A DNA stretch of 64,000 nucleotides from JABCYV01 sp963696025 (GCA_963696025.1 CAVOII010000014.1:1135919-1199918), one strand, 5' to 3'; counted from the stretch's first letter, positions 42,337 through 50,600 are shown. The notes: generated by a model not told the origin, from the sequence alone. Program-made: numbers and translations.

Positions 42337-44961
42337 ATGAACCGGGTCCTTCTTTTATTATTTTCCATCTCCATATTTATTTCGTTTGCTTCCGCGCAGC
42401 GTCTGCCCCAATCGGCGGTTCCTGAAAACTACAGACTGATTTTCGCCCCTGATTTCACCAAGGACAATTTCAGCGCCGAGGAATTTATCTCGATCCGCGT
42501 TGTGAAACCGACGACGGAAATCGTTTTAAACTCGACCGAGATCGAAATTCGGAAAGTCACCGTGAGCAGTGACGGCGGCTTGCAAAAAGCCAAAGTAAAT
42601 TATCAGCGGGACAAAGAAATGGTTACGCTCACGCTAAAGAAGCCAATCAAGAACGCGGCTACGATCTATATCGGCTATACCGGAATTCTGAACGGTGAGC
42701 TGCGGGGGCTATATCTGGGAAGGCAAGCGAACGGTGAGAAATATGCGGTCACTCAATTCGAGGCCACGGACGCGCGACGCGCCTTCCCATCGTTCGATGA
42801 GCCCGCCTACAAAGCGACATTCGACGTTACAGTAATTGCCAACAAGGCACACATCGCGATTTCGAACGGTAAAGTCGTATCGGATATTCCTGGTCCAGGC
42901 AACAGCGAACACACGGTTCACTTCGCAACCACGCCTAAAATGTCTTCATATCTTGTGGCCATCGCCGTCGGTAACTTTGAATACATAGAGGGTTCAGCCG
43001 ACAGCATCCCAATCCGCATTTACACACCGCCCGGGAAAAAGCAGATGGCGACCTTCGCCTTGGAGACAGCCGAACGATGCCTGCAGTATTTCAACCAATA
43101 TTTCACGATCAAATATCCCTTTGAGAAGCTGGATATGATCGCCGTGCCGGATTTCTCATCTGGCGCCATGGAGAACACCGGCGCCATCACTTATAGCGAA
43201 CTGGATTTACTCCTCGATCCAAAGCATGCCTCGACAGAACAGCGAAAGAATGTGGCCACCACCGTTGCCCACGAAATGGCGCATCAGTGGTTCGGCGATT
43301 TGGTCACCATGGCGTGGTGGGATGATCTCTGGTTAAACGAAGGCTTCGCCAACTGGATGCAGAACAAGCCTCTGGCCGAATGGAAGCCGGAGTGGAATCT
43401 GGATCTGGATCAGGTGACTGACAGTAATACCGCGTTGGATCTCGACTCACTCGCGAATACGCGACCCATCCGGCAGGCAGCAGAAACGCCAGAGCAGATC
43501 AATGAATTGTTTGACACCGTCGCCTATAAGAAAGGAGCGGCTGTCCTTAGCATGGCCGAGGCCTACCTAGGGCCCTCCGTCTTCCAGAACGGTGTGAACC
43601 AGTATCTGGCTCAGCACGCTTACGGCAACGCCACGGCCAGTGATTTCTGGAATACGCTGGCTGCAGTTTCAAAACAACCAGTGAATCGCATCATGGCGAC
43701 CTTCGTGGAGCTGCCAGGTGCGCCGATAGTAACGGCAAACACGCAATGCACGGGTAATGCCACTACGGTGACACTCTCTCAGTCACGTTATTTCTATGAC
43801 CGCAGCCTTTTTGACAAGGGCGGCAACGAAGCATGGGTCATCCCAGTATGTTTGAAGACACGAACCGAGGCGGGTGGCGACGGCAAAAAAAAATGTCAGT
43901 TGCTGGCTAAGCACCAGGATACCGTCACTTTGCCAGGTTGTGTTCCCTGGGTGCTGGCGAATGCTGACGCCGCCGGATACTATCGTACCGCCTATGAACC
44001 TAAAGCCACGCGTGCGATGTCTCACAGCCTGGAGACCAGCCTAGCGGCGGAGCGCATTCGCCTGTTGAGCGACGAGTGGGCATCGGTGCGGGTGGGTCGC
44101 CAGTCTATCGACGACTACCTTGACTTTGCAGAAGGGATGCGGTCAGAGCGTAGCGGAGCCGCGATGCAAGAGTTAAGCGGTCAACTCCAATATATTGGCG
44201 ACTATCTGATCGAGGCGACCAAACGCGACTCATATCAGCACTGGGTGATCGGACTTCTCTCTCGCTCCGCCGATGAACTTGGCTGGCAGCCGCTGCCAGG
44301 AGAAAGCGACGATCGCAAAGCCCTACGAGCGCATGTCCTCTTTGCACTGGGTTATACCGGACGGGACCCACAGGTGCTGGCCGAGGCCGCGAGACTGGTG
44401 CAACTGGAGCTCAGAAAACCGGGCATCGTGGATGCGACCATTGCTAGCACAGTCTTTAAATTGGCAGCCCTCAACGGCGATGCCTTGCTCTACAACCAGA
44501 TCATGGACCGCATGAAGAACACTGCCTCTCCGGAAGAATATTCCATGCTCATGGGAACTCTGGCGCAATTTAGCGATCCCGCGCTCTTGCAGCGTAGCCT
44601 GCGGTTTTCCCTAACGCCGGAGGTGCGCGCCCAGGATGTGCACCTCCTCATCACTGGTGTGATGGAGAATCCGTCGGGTAGGGAGTTGGCCTGGAACTTC
44701 GTCCGCGAGTACTGGGCGGAGATCGAGAAAGTAGAAGGCACGTTCAATAGTGAAACCGTAGTCGAAGCTACCGGCTCTTTCTGTGAGGCTCGATTGCGGG
44801 ACGAGGTGAAAGAATTCTTTGCTAAGAATCCGGTCCCCGCAGCGGATCGGACACTGCATCTGGCGTTGGAACGGATGAACTATTGCGTTGACTTGAAATC
44901 GCAGCAGGCAATTCCCCTCACTTCCTGGTTGAACCACCGCGCCAGCCCGGCCAGTAAGTGA
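42337..44961 (+). CDS. M1 family metallo-aminopeptidase, secreted
   Basis: The 874-residue protein carries a signal peptide (MNRVLLLLFSISIFISFASA). The M1 gluzincin zinc motif HEMAHQWFGD, near residues 311-320, is completed by E in WWDDLWLNEGFANWM, and the exopeptidase motif GAMENTGAITYSE is present. Downstream regions are the helical C-terminal domain of ERAP/APN-like enzymes. It removes N-terminal residues from peptides, probably in the periplasm or outside the cell. Start ATG 42337 with GGGGAG. It is 24 bases after hutI and may be co-transcribed. Confidence 0.92.
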   Translation: MNRVLLLLFSISIFISFASAQRLPQSAVPENYRLIFAPDFTKDNFSAEEFISIRVVKPTTEIVLNSTEIEIRKVTVSSDGGLQKAKVNYQRDKEMVTLTLKKPIKNAATIYIGYTGILNGELRGLYLGRQANGEKYAVTQFEATDARRAFPSFDEPAYKATFDVTVIANKAHIAISNGKVVSDIPGPGNSEHTVHFATTPKMSSYLVAIAVGNFEYIEGSADSIPIRIYTPPGKKQMATFALETAERCLQYFNQYFTIKYPFEKLDMIAVPDFSSGAMENTGAITYSELDLLLDPKHASTEQRKNVATTVAHEMAHQWFGDLVTMAWWDDLWLNEGFANWMQNKPLAEWKPEWNLDLDQVTDSNTALDLDSLANTRPIRQAAETPEQINELFDTVAYKKGAAVLSMAEAYLGPSVFQNGVNQYLAQHAYGNATASDFWNTLAAVSKQPVNRIMATFVELPGAPIVTANTQCTGNATTVTLSQSRYFYDRSLFDKGGNEAWVIPVCLKTRTEAGGDGKKKCQLLAKHQDTVTLPGCVPWVLANADAAGYYRTAYEPKATRAMSHSLETSLAAERIRLLSDEWASVRVGRQSIDDYLDFAEGMRSERSGAAMQELSGQLQYIGDYLIEATKRDSYQHWVIGLLSRSADELGWQPLPGESDDRKALRAHVLFALGYTGRDPQVLAEAARLVQLELRKPGIVDATIASTVFKLAALNGDALLYNQIMDRMKNTASPEEYSMLMGTLAQFSDPALLQRSLRFSLTPEVRAQDVHLLITGVMENPSGRELAWNFVREYWAEIEKVEGTFNSETVVEATGSFCEARLRDEVKEFFAKNPVPAADRTLHLALERMNYCVDLKSQQAIPLTSWLNHRASPASK

Positions 44962-45010
44962 ACCAGTCGAGTTTTCCTCCTGTCCAGGTTCCACCTACCG
45001 AACGCCGCCG

Positions 45011-45039
45011 TTGAGCGAAGCGATTCTGGTTGCTATAAT
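45011..45039 (+). promoter_or_regulatory. Promoter of tRNA-Phe
   Basis: TTGAGC at 45011-45016 and the extended -10 TGCTATAAT (45031-45039) are separated by exactly 17 bases. It lies about 115 bases before the tRNA-Phe gene, so the primary transcript would have a 5' leader of about 108 bases. Confidence 0.65.
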
Positions 45040-45153
45040 CGAAACGCTTCACACGCTCCCAGCGTCTTGATTTTCCTTGTTCGCTGGTGTCCGCCCCCAG
45101 GTCTCGCGTGTTCGCACACGACGCACGGAGCCGCCAGGCTCGTGGTCGAACGT

Positions 45154-45229
45154 GGCCAGGTAGCTCAGGTGGTAGAGCGCAGCCCTGAAAAGGCTGGCGT
45201 CGGCGGTTCAACTCCGTCCCTGGCCACCA
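45154..45229 (+). tRNA. tRNA-Phe (anticodon GAA)
   Basis: The 76-base gene has acceptor arms GGCCAGG/CCTGGCC, the D-arm, anticodon stem CAGCC/GGCTG with loop CTGAAAA (anticodon GAA at 45187-45189), the T-arm with GTTCAACTCC, and an encoded CCA (45227-45229). It is followed on the minus strand by the integrase gene, whose stop is 70 bases away. tRNA 3' ends are frequent integration sites for tyrosine recombinases. Confidence 0.95.
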
Positions 45230-45276
45230 TCATTCCAAAGAACTTAGCGGAAATCTGGCGACAGGACACTGGCAAA

Positions 45277-45304
45277 ATCACCCACGGTCGATCACCCACT
45301 CCTA
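45277..45304. repeat. Paired direct repeats ATCACCCAC near the integrase stop
   Basis: Two direct copies, ATCACCCACGG at 45277-45287 and ATCACCCACTC at 45291-45301, are spaced 14 bases apart. The same pair appears at 49124-49149 and 49324-49349 at the other side. Such short direct repeats near both ends are typical arm-type sites of tyrosine integrases. Confidence 0.65.
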
Positions 45305-46504
45305 CTGAATGAGATCTCGAGCGGTTTTCTCGTTCAGCCCCATGGCCTCGATCATCTTTGCCTGAGCCTCCATCCGTTTGTCCATTCGCGAGTGCGCGTA
45401 CACCTTGAGCAGAATTGAAGGGTCTGTCCAACGCAGCATGTCCTGAATGGTTTTGGAGTCGGTTCCGATCTCCACCAGGAACGAGGTTAACGCATGCCGG
45501 AGGTTGTGGAAGCCGAAACGGTGGCCATGTGGAATCTCGACCACCTGCTTGGCCGCTGGCCGGAGATGATCTTCGACCAGCATGTTCGGCACGCGCGGTG
45601 CTTTGCCTTTGAGCCGAGCGGAGGCGAAGATGAAATCCTCGTCCCCGGCGTACGCCGTCATCTCGCGCCAGTTTTTCAGCAAGCCCATGACGAGCGGATG
45701 TAGCACGACAGGCTTCTTCGAGGCAGCTGACTTCGGTTCTCCAAACTTGCCCCGGACGAAATTGGAGACCACGTGGATGCGGAACTTGCTCCAGTCGACG
45801 TGCTTCCATCTCAACGCGAGCACCTCGCCGATCCTCAATCCCGTCACCGCAACCAGCAAGGTCAGCAGCCGCTCGAACGCTTGCATCCGGCAGATGATAT
45901 TCCAGGCTTGCTGCGGCGTCACGAGAATGGCTTCGTACCCTGTGGTTGTGGCGATATGAACGTGCGTGACTGGATTCGCTTCCACGGTGCGCGGAATCAG
46001 ATCGTTCGCTTGTGCCGTCGAGAAGACCAGGTGCAGAACACGGCGGATCTTGTCCACCGTCGAATTCTCCAGGTCCTCCTCGTCCTGCACCGACTCCAGC
46101 CACCCTTTTATTTCCGAGGGCCTGATCTTCAAAGCTTCCGTCTCGCCGAATCTTGGCAGGAGACGCTTGCAAATGATGCGTTCCCTGTCCTCGACAGTCG
46201 ATGCGGCTTTCGGCTTGCGCTTGTTCGAACCCGAGACCTTCTTCAACTCTTGCAAATAAAATTGAGCAAGAATTGCAAAGATCAGGGTTCCACGTTTTGA
46301 TCCCGGCTCGATGGTGTACAAGCGCAGGCGCTCCGCTTCGGCAAAAGCCTGCGCTTCTGTGGGAAAATCGCGGACTCGCCCGATGACACGAGTGCGTTCG
46401 ACCCGCTTGTGATCGCCTTCCCGTGTCACCTTGAAGCGCAGCACCCAAACCGCACCATCCAACCGTTCTTCTACCTTCAAACTTCCCCGATGCTCCCGAA
46501 TCAT
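45302..46504 (-). CDS. Tyrosine recombinase/integrase
   Basis: The 400-residue protein has the catalytic set of phage-type integrases: R224 (TGLRIGE), K263/264 in the beta-hairpin (SAASKKPVVL), H333 and R336 (FHNLRHALTSF), W359 in place of the second His (MLRWTDPSILLKVYAHS) and nucleophile Y369. The N-terminal 170 residues contain the arm-binding and core-binding domains. It is intact and adjacent to tRNA-Phe, the probable target, with its stop 72 bases from the tRNA end. Start overlaps the excisionase stop (ATGA). Confidence 0.93.
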   Translation of the reverse strand: MIREHRGSLKVEERLDGAVWVLRFKVTREGDHKRVERTRVIGRVRDFPTEAQAFAEAERLRLYTIEPGSKRGTLIFAILAQFYLQELKKVSGSNKRKPKAASTVEDRERIICKRLLPRFGETEALKIRPSEIKGWLESVQDEEDLENSTVDKIRRVLHLVFSTAQANDLIPRTVEANPVTHVHIATTTGYEAILVTPQQAWNIICRMQAFERLLTLLVAVTGLRIGEVLALRWKHVDWSKFRIHVVSNFVRGKFGEPKSAASKKPVVLHPLVMGLLKNWREMTAYAGDEDFIFASARLKGKAPRVPNMLVEDHLRPAAKQVVEIPHGHRFGFHNLRHALTSFLVEIGTDSKTIQDMLRWTDPSILLKVYAHSRMDKRMEAQAKMIEAMGLNEKTARDLIQ

Positions 46505-46786
46505 TTAGATCCTCCGATTCGGTTGCCGGGGACTGCCGAAGTCGATGATACCTTGCTTCGGATATCCAGAATCGGCCTTTTAGCATTGAACGCATCCGCG
46601 AGTTCCGACAACCGAAACCGCCACTGCTTTCGCCTGCCCTGACCCATGGGATGGGCCGGGATCTCTCCGGCGCGGGCCATTTCCAAGACCCGGCGGCGAG
46701 GCGAACAGAGCTACAACGTCCGCATAGAGGTAGTTGAGTAACGCGAAGATCCACAACAAAGACAACCGTTCCTTTGTGTCGTGCAT
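46501..46786 (-). pseudogene. Excisionase-like helix-turn-helix gene, probably frameshifted
   Basis: A 61-residue frame, LEMARAGEIPAHPMGQGRRK followed by QWRFRLSELADAF, shows the C-terminal half of a MerR/excisionase-like helix-turn-helix and overlaps the integrase start by four bases (ATGA). The upstream part is in another frame: it starts ATG 46786 with a strong Shine-Dalgarno (GGAGGTTGAC) and reads MHDTKERLSLLWIFALLNYL. A one-base shift between 46700 and 46680 would join them. It is the expected partner of the integrase. The frameshift is likely but not certain. Confidence 0.5.
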
Positions 46787-46875
46787 GTCAACCTCCTACG
46801 AAGAGCAGTGCCGAACTACCAGGACGAAAAACAGAAACCCTCGAAAGCCATCTCCGGCTGTCCCGCCAGCGCGGT

Positions 46876-47388
46876 TCATCCAGCACCCGGCGTCACTGCT
46901 GCCGTAAGCGGCGTTCCACAGTAGGGGCAATACACGTCCGTGGCGGTCACCATGTGCTGGCACTTGGGACAGCTGGGGCTCAGCTTATGGCTGCAGTGCG
47001 GGCAGAAGTTGAAGCCACTCTGGACGAAGCTCCCGCATTGTGGGCAGGCGCTGCGGATCGGCTGCCGCAGAATAAAGTAGAGAATGATGCCCAAAGCATT
47101 CGGTACCAGAATGGCCACGAACGTCCAGAGCACGGGGCTCATGCCCCGGCGGCGGGCGTCGCGGGTGATGTAGCCAATAAGCAGCAGGTAACAAGCGGCG
47201 ACGGCCCCTGCCAGCAATCCCAGCAAGGCGCGCACGACGGGGGGCGGAGCGTCGTGCTGTCGCGCCAGCACCACGTTGCACACCACCTGCATGACGGCGA
47301 AGCCGATGACCGCCAGGATCCACGCCCACACCGGGATGATGCTGACTTCGCCACTCAATCCGACCTTGGTCTCGTTCTTCAGTTCCAT
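46876..47388 (-). CDS. Zinc-ribbon membrane protein
   Basis: I choose ATG 47388 (MELKNETKVGLSGEVSIIPV, with AGGGAAC before it), giving 170 residues. Three membrane segments (WILAVIGFAVMQVVCNVVLA, LLGLLAGAVAACYLLLIGYI, VLWTFVAILVPNALGIILYF) precede a C-terminal pair of zinc ribbons with four CxxC pairs (CPQC, CPHC, CPKC, CPYC). The family is a zinc-ribbon/TM protein often near anti-sigma genes; the function is not known. It is downstream of and in line with the anti-sigma and sigma genes. Confidence 0.7.
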   Translation of the reverse strand: MELKNETKVGLSGEVSIIPVWAWILAVIGFAVMQVVCNVVLARQHDAPPPVVRALLGLLAGAVAACYLLLIGYITRDARRRGMSPVLWTFVAILVPNALGIILYFILRQPIRSACPQCGSFVQSGFNFCPHCSHKLSPSCPKCQHMVTATDVYCPYCGTPLTAAVTPGAG

Positions 47389-47399
47389 AGCTTGTTCCC

Positions 47400-47882
47400 T
47401 CAACTCGATTCTCGGGAGTACCCGCCGTTCGCCAGGTGCGTGCCGCGGAAAAGCAGCAGAACACTGACCAGCAATGCCGGGACCATCCAGTAGAAGGCGA
47501 ATCCAGCCTGCCACACCGGCCGAGAGAGGCCGGCGTGGGTCCCGATCCAATCGAACGCCAGCCAGATCAGGGGAGTGGTGATGGCCGCAGACAGACCCAC
47601 CAACGGGCAGGCCAGCGCTACCAGCGTCAGCCACTGTTGTCTCTGGCGCAGTGCAAACGCCCGAGCACGGACGCGAGCTTGGGTATTGAGGACCAGCCTG
47701 GGATCGGCCGCCACTGGAATACCACGCAGCGCGCGCACAATCTCCGCTGTCGCCGCGGCATAGTCGCGGCACGACCCGCAGTCCTGCAGGTGCGCGTTTA
47801 GCAGCGACTGCTGGGCTTCCGAGAGATCATCGGCGGAGGTCGCGATCAGTCTCCGAATCTCCTGATGTGAGCTCTGGGTCAT
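47400..47882 (-). CDS. Anti-sigma factor with zinc-finger (zf-HC2) domain
   Basis: The 160-residue protein has the ZAS-type motif HLQDCGSC in the N-terminal cytoplasmic part, then two membrane helices (WLTLVALACPLVGLSAAITT and AGFAFYWMVPALLVSVLLLF). It overlaps the sigma-factor stop by four bases (47879-47882). It would hold the ECF sigma factor inactive at the membrane until a signal releases it. Which signal is unknown. Confidence 0.87.
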   Translation of the reverse strand: MTQSSHQEIRRLIATSADDLSEAQQSLLNAHLQDCGSCRDYAAATAEIVRALRGIPVAADPRLVLNTQARVRARAFALRQRQQWLTLVALACPLVGLSAAITTPLIWLAFDWIGTHAGLSRPVWQAGFAFYWMVPALLVSVLLLFRGTHLANGGYSRESS

Positions 47883-48502
47883 GGCCGCGCTCCTTTCAGG
47901 CTACCCATCAGCATATTCAAGGCACGGTACAGGCGCGACTTCACCGTGCCCAACGGGAGTTTGGTAAGGGTCGCGATCTCCTCCAGCCCAAGCCCCTCCT
48001 GGAAGCGAAGGACCACGGTCTCGCGGTACTCGATGGGCAGGCCGCTCATTGCCGCCGTGACGCGTTCGGCCACCTCGTGCTGCGCCACCGTATCCAGGGC
48101 AGATGGCCCAGCGCTGGCAGGCTCGTAGGGCAGGGCCGAGTCTTCCGCCTCCGTGAGTGCCTCCAAGCTGACTGCTGGCCGCTTCCGGCGCAGGTGATCG
48201 ATGGTGAGGTTCCTGGCGATCGTGTACAGCCAAGTGCTGAACTCGTGCCGGCCGTCATATTGATGACCGCGTTCCAGCACCCGCATCCATGTTTCCTGGA
48301 ACAGGTCTTCGGCGATGGCACGATCTGCCGTCAGGCTCACAAGGTAACGCAGCAGCCGATGCTGGTACTGCTCGATGAGACGGTCCAGCAAGTCCGGGTC
48401 TCGCCGGCGAAGGCCACGAGCGATAGCGCTGGTCTCGGACTCCATCCCGTTCACGAAGTAGCAGGCGGTCGCGTTCATGCTAACGGGTATACGGGTGAGC
48501 AC
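47879..48502 (-). CDS. ECF RNA polymerase sigma factor
   Basis: The 207-residue protein has region 2 (LLRYLVSLTADRAIAEDLFQ, ETWMRVLERGHQYDGRHEFS, TWLYTIARNLTIDHLRRKR) and region 4 (MSGLPIEYRETVVLRFQEGL, GLEEIATLTKLPLGTVKSRL) of the ECF sigma-70 group. The start is uncertain: GTG 48502, ATG 48478 and ATG 48445 all give a full region 2. The pair with the overlapping anti-sigma gene is standard. Its regulon cannot be seen. Confidence 0.92.
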   Translation of the reverse strand: MLTRIPVSMNATACYFVNGMESETSAIARGLRRRDPDLLDRLIEQYQHRLLRYLVSLTADRAIAEDLFQETWMRVLERGHQYDGRHEFSTWLYTIARNLTIDHLRRKRPAVSLEALTEAEDSALPYEPASAGPSALDTVAQHEVAERVTAAMSGLPIEYRETVVLRFQEGLGLEEIATLTKLPLGTVKSRLYRALNMLMGSLKGARP

Positions 48503-48590
48503 CTAAAAAAGATGCATGGCGCGGTAGCCGACCCTTCTGAAACTTTTCATGCCCGTGCCTCGTAGAAGCGTAAGGGCAGGAGGAATTGCC

Positions 48591-48929
48591 ATGAAAACCT
48601 CTTTGACCGTGCTTGTGCTTGTCCTGCTGCTGCTGAGCATTCTGGCTGGGTGCGCGCCGGGTCCTAACCCATCCAGGAAAATGGCGAGTGAACACGGCGA
48701 ATTCGCGGGCTTCGGGCTCGGTCTCTGGCAGGGCTTTATTGCGCCGTTTGTGTTCGTGGCCTCGCTATTTAAGGGCGACCTCAATGTCTATGAGGTCCAC
48801 AACAATGGATCCTGGTACAACTTCGGCTATCTATTCGGCCTGGCCTGTTTCTTCGGAGGGGGCGGCAACCGGACATCACGGCGGTGCGGTAAGAGCAACA
48901 TTGGCGCGGGCGCAAAAATAGACGACTAA
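48591..48929 (+). CDS. Small lipoprotein, conserved hypothetical
   Basis: A strong Shine-Dalgarno (AGGAGG) precedes ATG 48591. The 112-residue product has a lipoprotein signal (MKTSLTVLVLVLLLLSILAG ending in the lipobox Cys), followed by two hydrophobic segments (FGLGLWQGFIAPFVFVASLF and YNFGYLFGLACFF) separated by DLNVYEVHNNGSW. This pattern is a conserved but unnamed family in my experience. It is divergent from the sigma factor gene. Confidence 0.75.
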   Translation: MKTSLTVLVLVLLLLSILAGCAPGPNPSRKMASEHGEFAGFGLGLWQGFIAPFVFVASLFKGDLNVYEVHNNGSWYNFGYLFGLACFFGGGGNRTSRRCGKSNIGAGAKIDD

Positions 48930-49123
48930 ATCCCTTAACCCGAAAGTATCAAGAGACGCGCTTATCGCCATCATCTTCAGAATTGTCGGCAAACCGGAAG
49001 TTGGCCAGAAACGGGCTTCGAGGAAGTTGGCCGGATTAGTAACGACAAGTCGGCTTGTGAGAACTGAAGTTAGATCTTGGGCAAGTTGATGGACCATCTG
49101 CGGTGAATCGTCTAGCCTTCAGA

Positions 49124-49149
49124 ATCACCCACGGCAATCACCCACGGTT
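49124..49149. repeat. Paired direct repeats ATCACCCACGG (right, first)
   Basis: ATCACCCACGGCA at 49124-49136 is followed directly by ATCACCCACGGTT at 49137-49149, a 13-base period. The same 11-base core occurs next to the integrase at 45277-45287. Confidence 0.7.
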
Positions 49150-49167
49150 CTTGCGCTTTCCTCGTAC

Positions 49168-49223
49168 TTTCCAGTGTTTGGCAGTCCCACGGCAACCATT
49201 GAAGTTGTTGGAAACACTGGAAA
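49168..49223. repeat. Perfect 12-bp inverted repeat with 32-base loop
   Basis: TTTCCAGTGTTT (49168-49179) and AAACACTGGAAA (49212-49223) are exact complements. The loop includes GTCCCACGGCAACCAT, which resembles the end of the tRNA-Phe gene with gaps and mismatches. Confidence 0.7.
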
Positions 49224-49323
49224 CACGAGTTCTGAAAAGCCTGATGTTGGTTTTGGCAGCAGTTACCTGAACGCCTTCAGTCCACAAGACTTAGGAAGAT
49301 GTCACTGAATAGAAGCGGATGAA

Positions 49324-49349
49324 ATCACCCACGGCGGTCACCCACGACG
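49324..49349. repeat. Paired direct repeats ATCACCCACGG (right, second)
   Basis: ATCACCCACGGCG at 49324-49336 and GTCACCCACGACG at 49337-49349 repeat with the same 13-base period as the pair at 49124-49149. Confidence 0.65.
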
Positions 49350-49622
49350 ATATGACCGACCTGCCGATCAAATTGAAGTATTGGGTTTCCAGACACAAGC
49401 GCGTTTGTCGGTACCGATCTTGTGAAACTTCCCATAAGCCGACTTCTGGGGATCAATATCGGGAGCGTAAGCCGTGGAACTTCGTTCCGAAATATTGACC
49501 GAAGAGTTCGCTGACAATCATATGTTCTGATGTGCTAGGGTAAAGCGCTTAGCCGACGAGCTCCTAGATCGGAAAGCTCGCTTCTCTGGCTCAATCTCTT
49601 AAGCGACGTAGCAAACGATGAT

Positions 49623-50291
49623 TCAATCCCGCCGATTCTGCGACTGGGCGACTGGCAAATGCCATCCTCGGTATATCGCCATAACTCGCAGCCAGAAGCA
49701 AAGCAGTGCGCCCACGGTCAACACCACAAAAGCCGGGTAATGCAATTCATATCCGATCACCACTACGACGCCAGCGGCTAGCGCAGCAACAGCATAAATA
49801 TCCGCCTCGAGCACCGTCGGCGGTTGGTTGACAAGCACATCGCGCAATATGCCACCACCAATCCCGGTTAGCACTCCCATAAAAATCGCCATCACCGGAT
49901 TGAGTCCCGCGATGAGCGCCTTTTGTGTGCCGGCGACGGCAAACAGGCCGAGTCCCGCGGCGTCGAATAACAACACCAGCCTGCGACGTTTATCGATGTT
50001 GGGATACCAGAAGAACGTCACCAATCCAGCCAGAAGAGAGACCCCGAGATAGCGCCAGTCGCTGATGGCCGCAGGTGGCACCGCGCCAATCAGCACATCT
50101 CGTGTGATCCCGCCGGCATTACCGGCCGCGAACGAGAGTGCCATTAGATCGAACAGATCGAACCGGCTTTTGACACCCGCTGCCGCACCGCTGAGTGCGA
50201 AAACGAATGTGCCAAGCAGATCCACCGCATCCAGAAAAGGACCCGCTAGTTGATGCCCGTGCATCAGGATGTTGTTCACGAGGCCAGCCAT
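49623..50291 (-). CDS. TRIC-family cation channel (UPF0126) membrane protein
   Basis: The 222-residue protein has seven membrane segments and the two GGxxRD motifs of bacterial TRIC channels: AGNAGGITRDVLIGAVPPAA and GVLTGIGGGILRDVLVNQPP. Bacterial members form trimeric channels for monovalent cations in the inner membrane. The start could be ATG 50291 or ATG 50264. It follows a remnant of an amidohydrolase gene on the same strand, whose last bases it overlaps by 16. Confidence 0.9.
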   Translation of the reverse strand: MAGLVNNILMHGHQLAGPFLDAVDLLGTFVFALSGAAAGVKSRFDLFDLMALSFAAGNAGGITRDVLIGAVPPAAISDWRYLGVSLLAGLVTFFWYPNIDKRRRLVLLFDAAGLGLFAVAGTQKALIAGLNPVMAIFMGVLTGIGGGILRDVLVNQPPTVLEADIYAVAALAAGVVVVIGYELHYPAFVVLTVGALLCFWLRVMAIYRGWHLPVAQSQNRRD

Positions 50292-50600
50292 GCATGCGCC
50301 GCAACAACTAGGGCCTTCACACCTGTCTCCAGAGTTGGGTGGATCACCGGTGCAAAGCGCGGATTGTGGTTGGTCGGCAGCGAATTGAGCGTGCCATCAT
50401 TCTTCGCCTTGTCATATACCTCAGGATCATCACCGCCAAAGAACCAGAACACCGCCGGAGCGTGCCAGTCCGCCCCAAAGCATCCGAAATCCTCGCTCGC
50501 CATCGTAGGTTTAGTTTGCTCTACGGAGCCGTCAGGGAAGTTTTGGCGAAACGCGTCAACGACCTTCTCTGTCGCATCGGGAGGAGCTAAGGACTCAAAT
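50276..50600 (-). pseudogene. M20-family amidohydrolase, C-terminal remnant
   Basis: The frame ending at 50276 reads PPDATEKVVDAFRQNFPDGS, TKPTMASEDFGCFGADWHAP, AVFWFFGGDDPEVYDKAKND and NHNPRFAPVIHPTLETGVKA, the last about 110 residues of a hippurate hydrolase-like amidohydrolase (M20D) with the SEDFG motif. The N-terminal three quarters are missing: the homology stops near 50600, where the TetR gene begins on the opposite strand. A deletion or insertion has joined unrelated sequences here. Confidence 0.8.

Larger units (their letters stand above)
45154..49349. mobile_element. Putative integrative element next to tRNA-Phe
   Basis: The tRNA-Phe gene, tyrosine integrase, a frameshifted excisionase-like gene and matching paired direct repeats near both proposed ends suggest an element of about 4.2 kb. 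Cargo would be a zinc-ribbon membrane protein, a sigma/anti-sigma pair and a lipoprotein. The left limit is the tRNA 3' end. The right limit is uncertain because no perfect copy of the tRNA end is seen; GTCCCACGGCAACCAT (49185-49200) is a weak resemblance to its last bases. Confidence 0.45.
48930..49622. other. Gene-free stretch at the right end of the putative element
   Basis: About 690 bases hold no plausible gene. They contain two paired direct repeats (ATCACCCACGG) and a 12-bp perfect inverted repeat, described separately. This content fits an attachment region rather than coding DNA. Confidence 0.5.

Noticed and set aside
45165..46754. 529-residue ORF opposite tRNA-Phe and across the integrase gene
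   Set aside because: It shadows the integrase frame, is rich in Arg/Ser/Gly in a way typical of antisense or shifted GC-rich frames, and has no domains.
45230..49622. CRISPR array made of the ATCACCCACGG repeats
   Set aside because: The repeats are only about 11-13 bases, occur in pairs without spacers of even length, and no cas gene is present.
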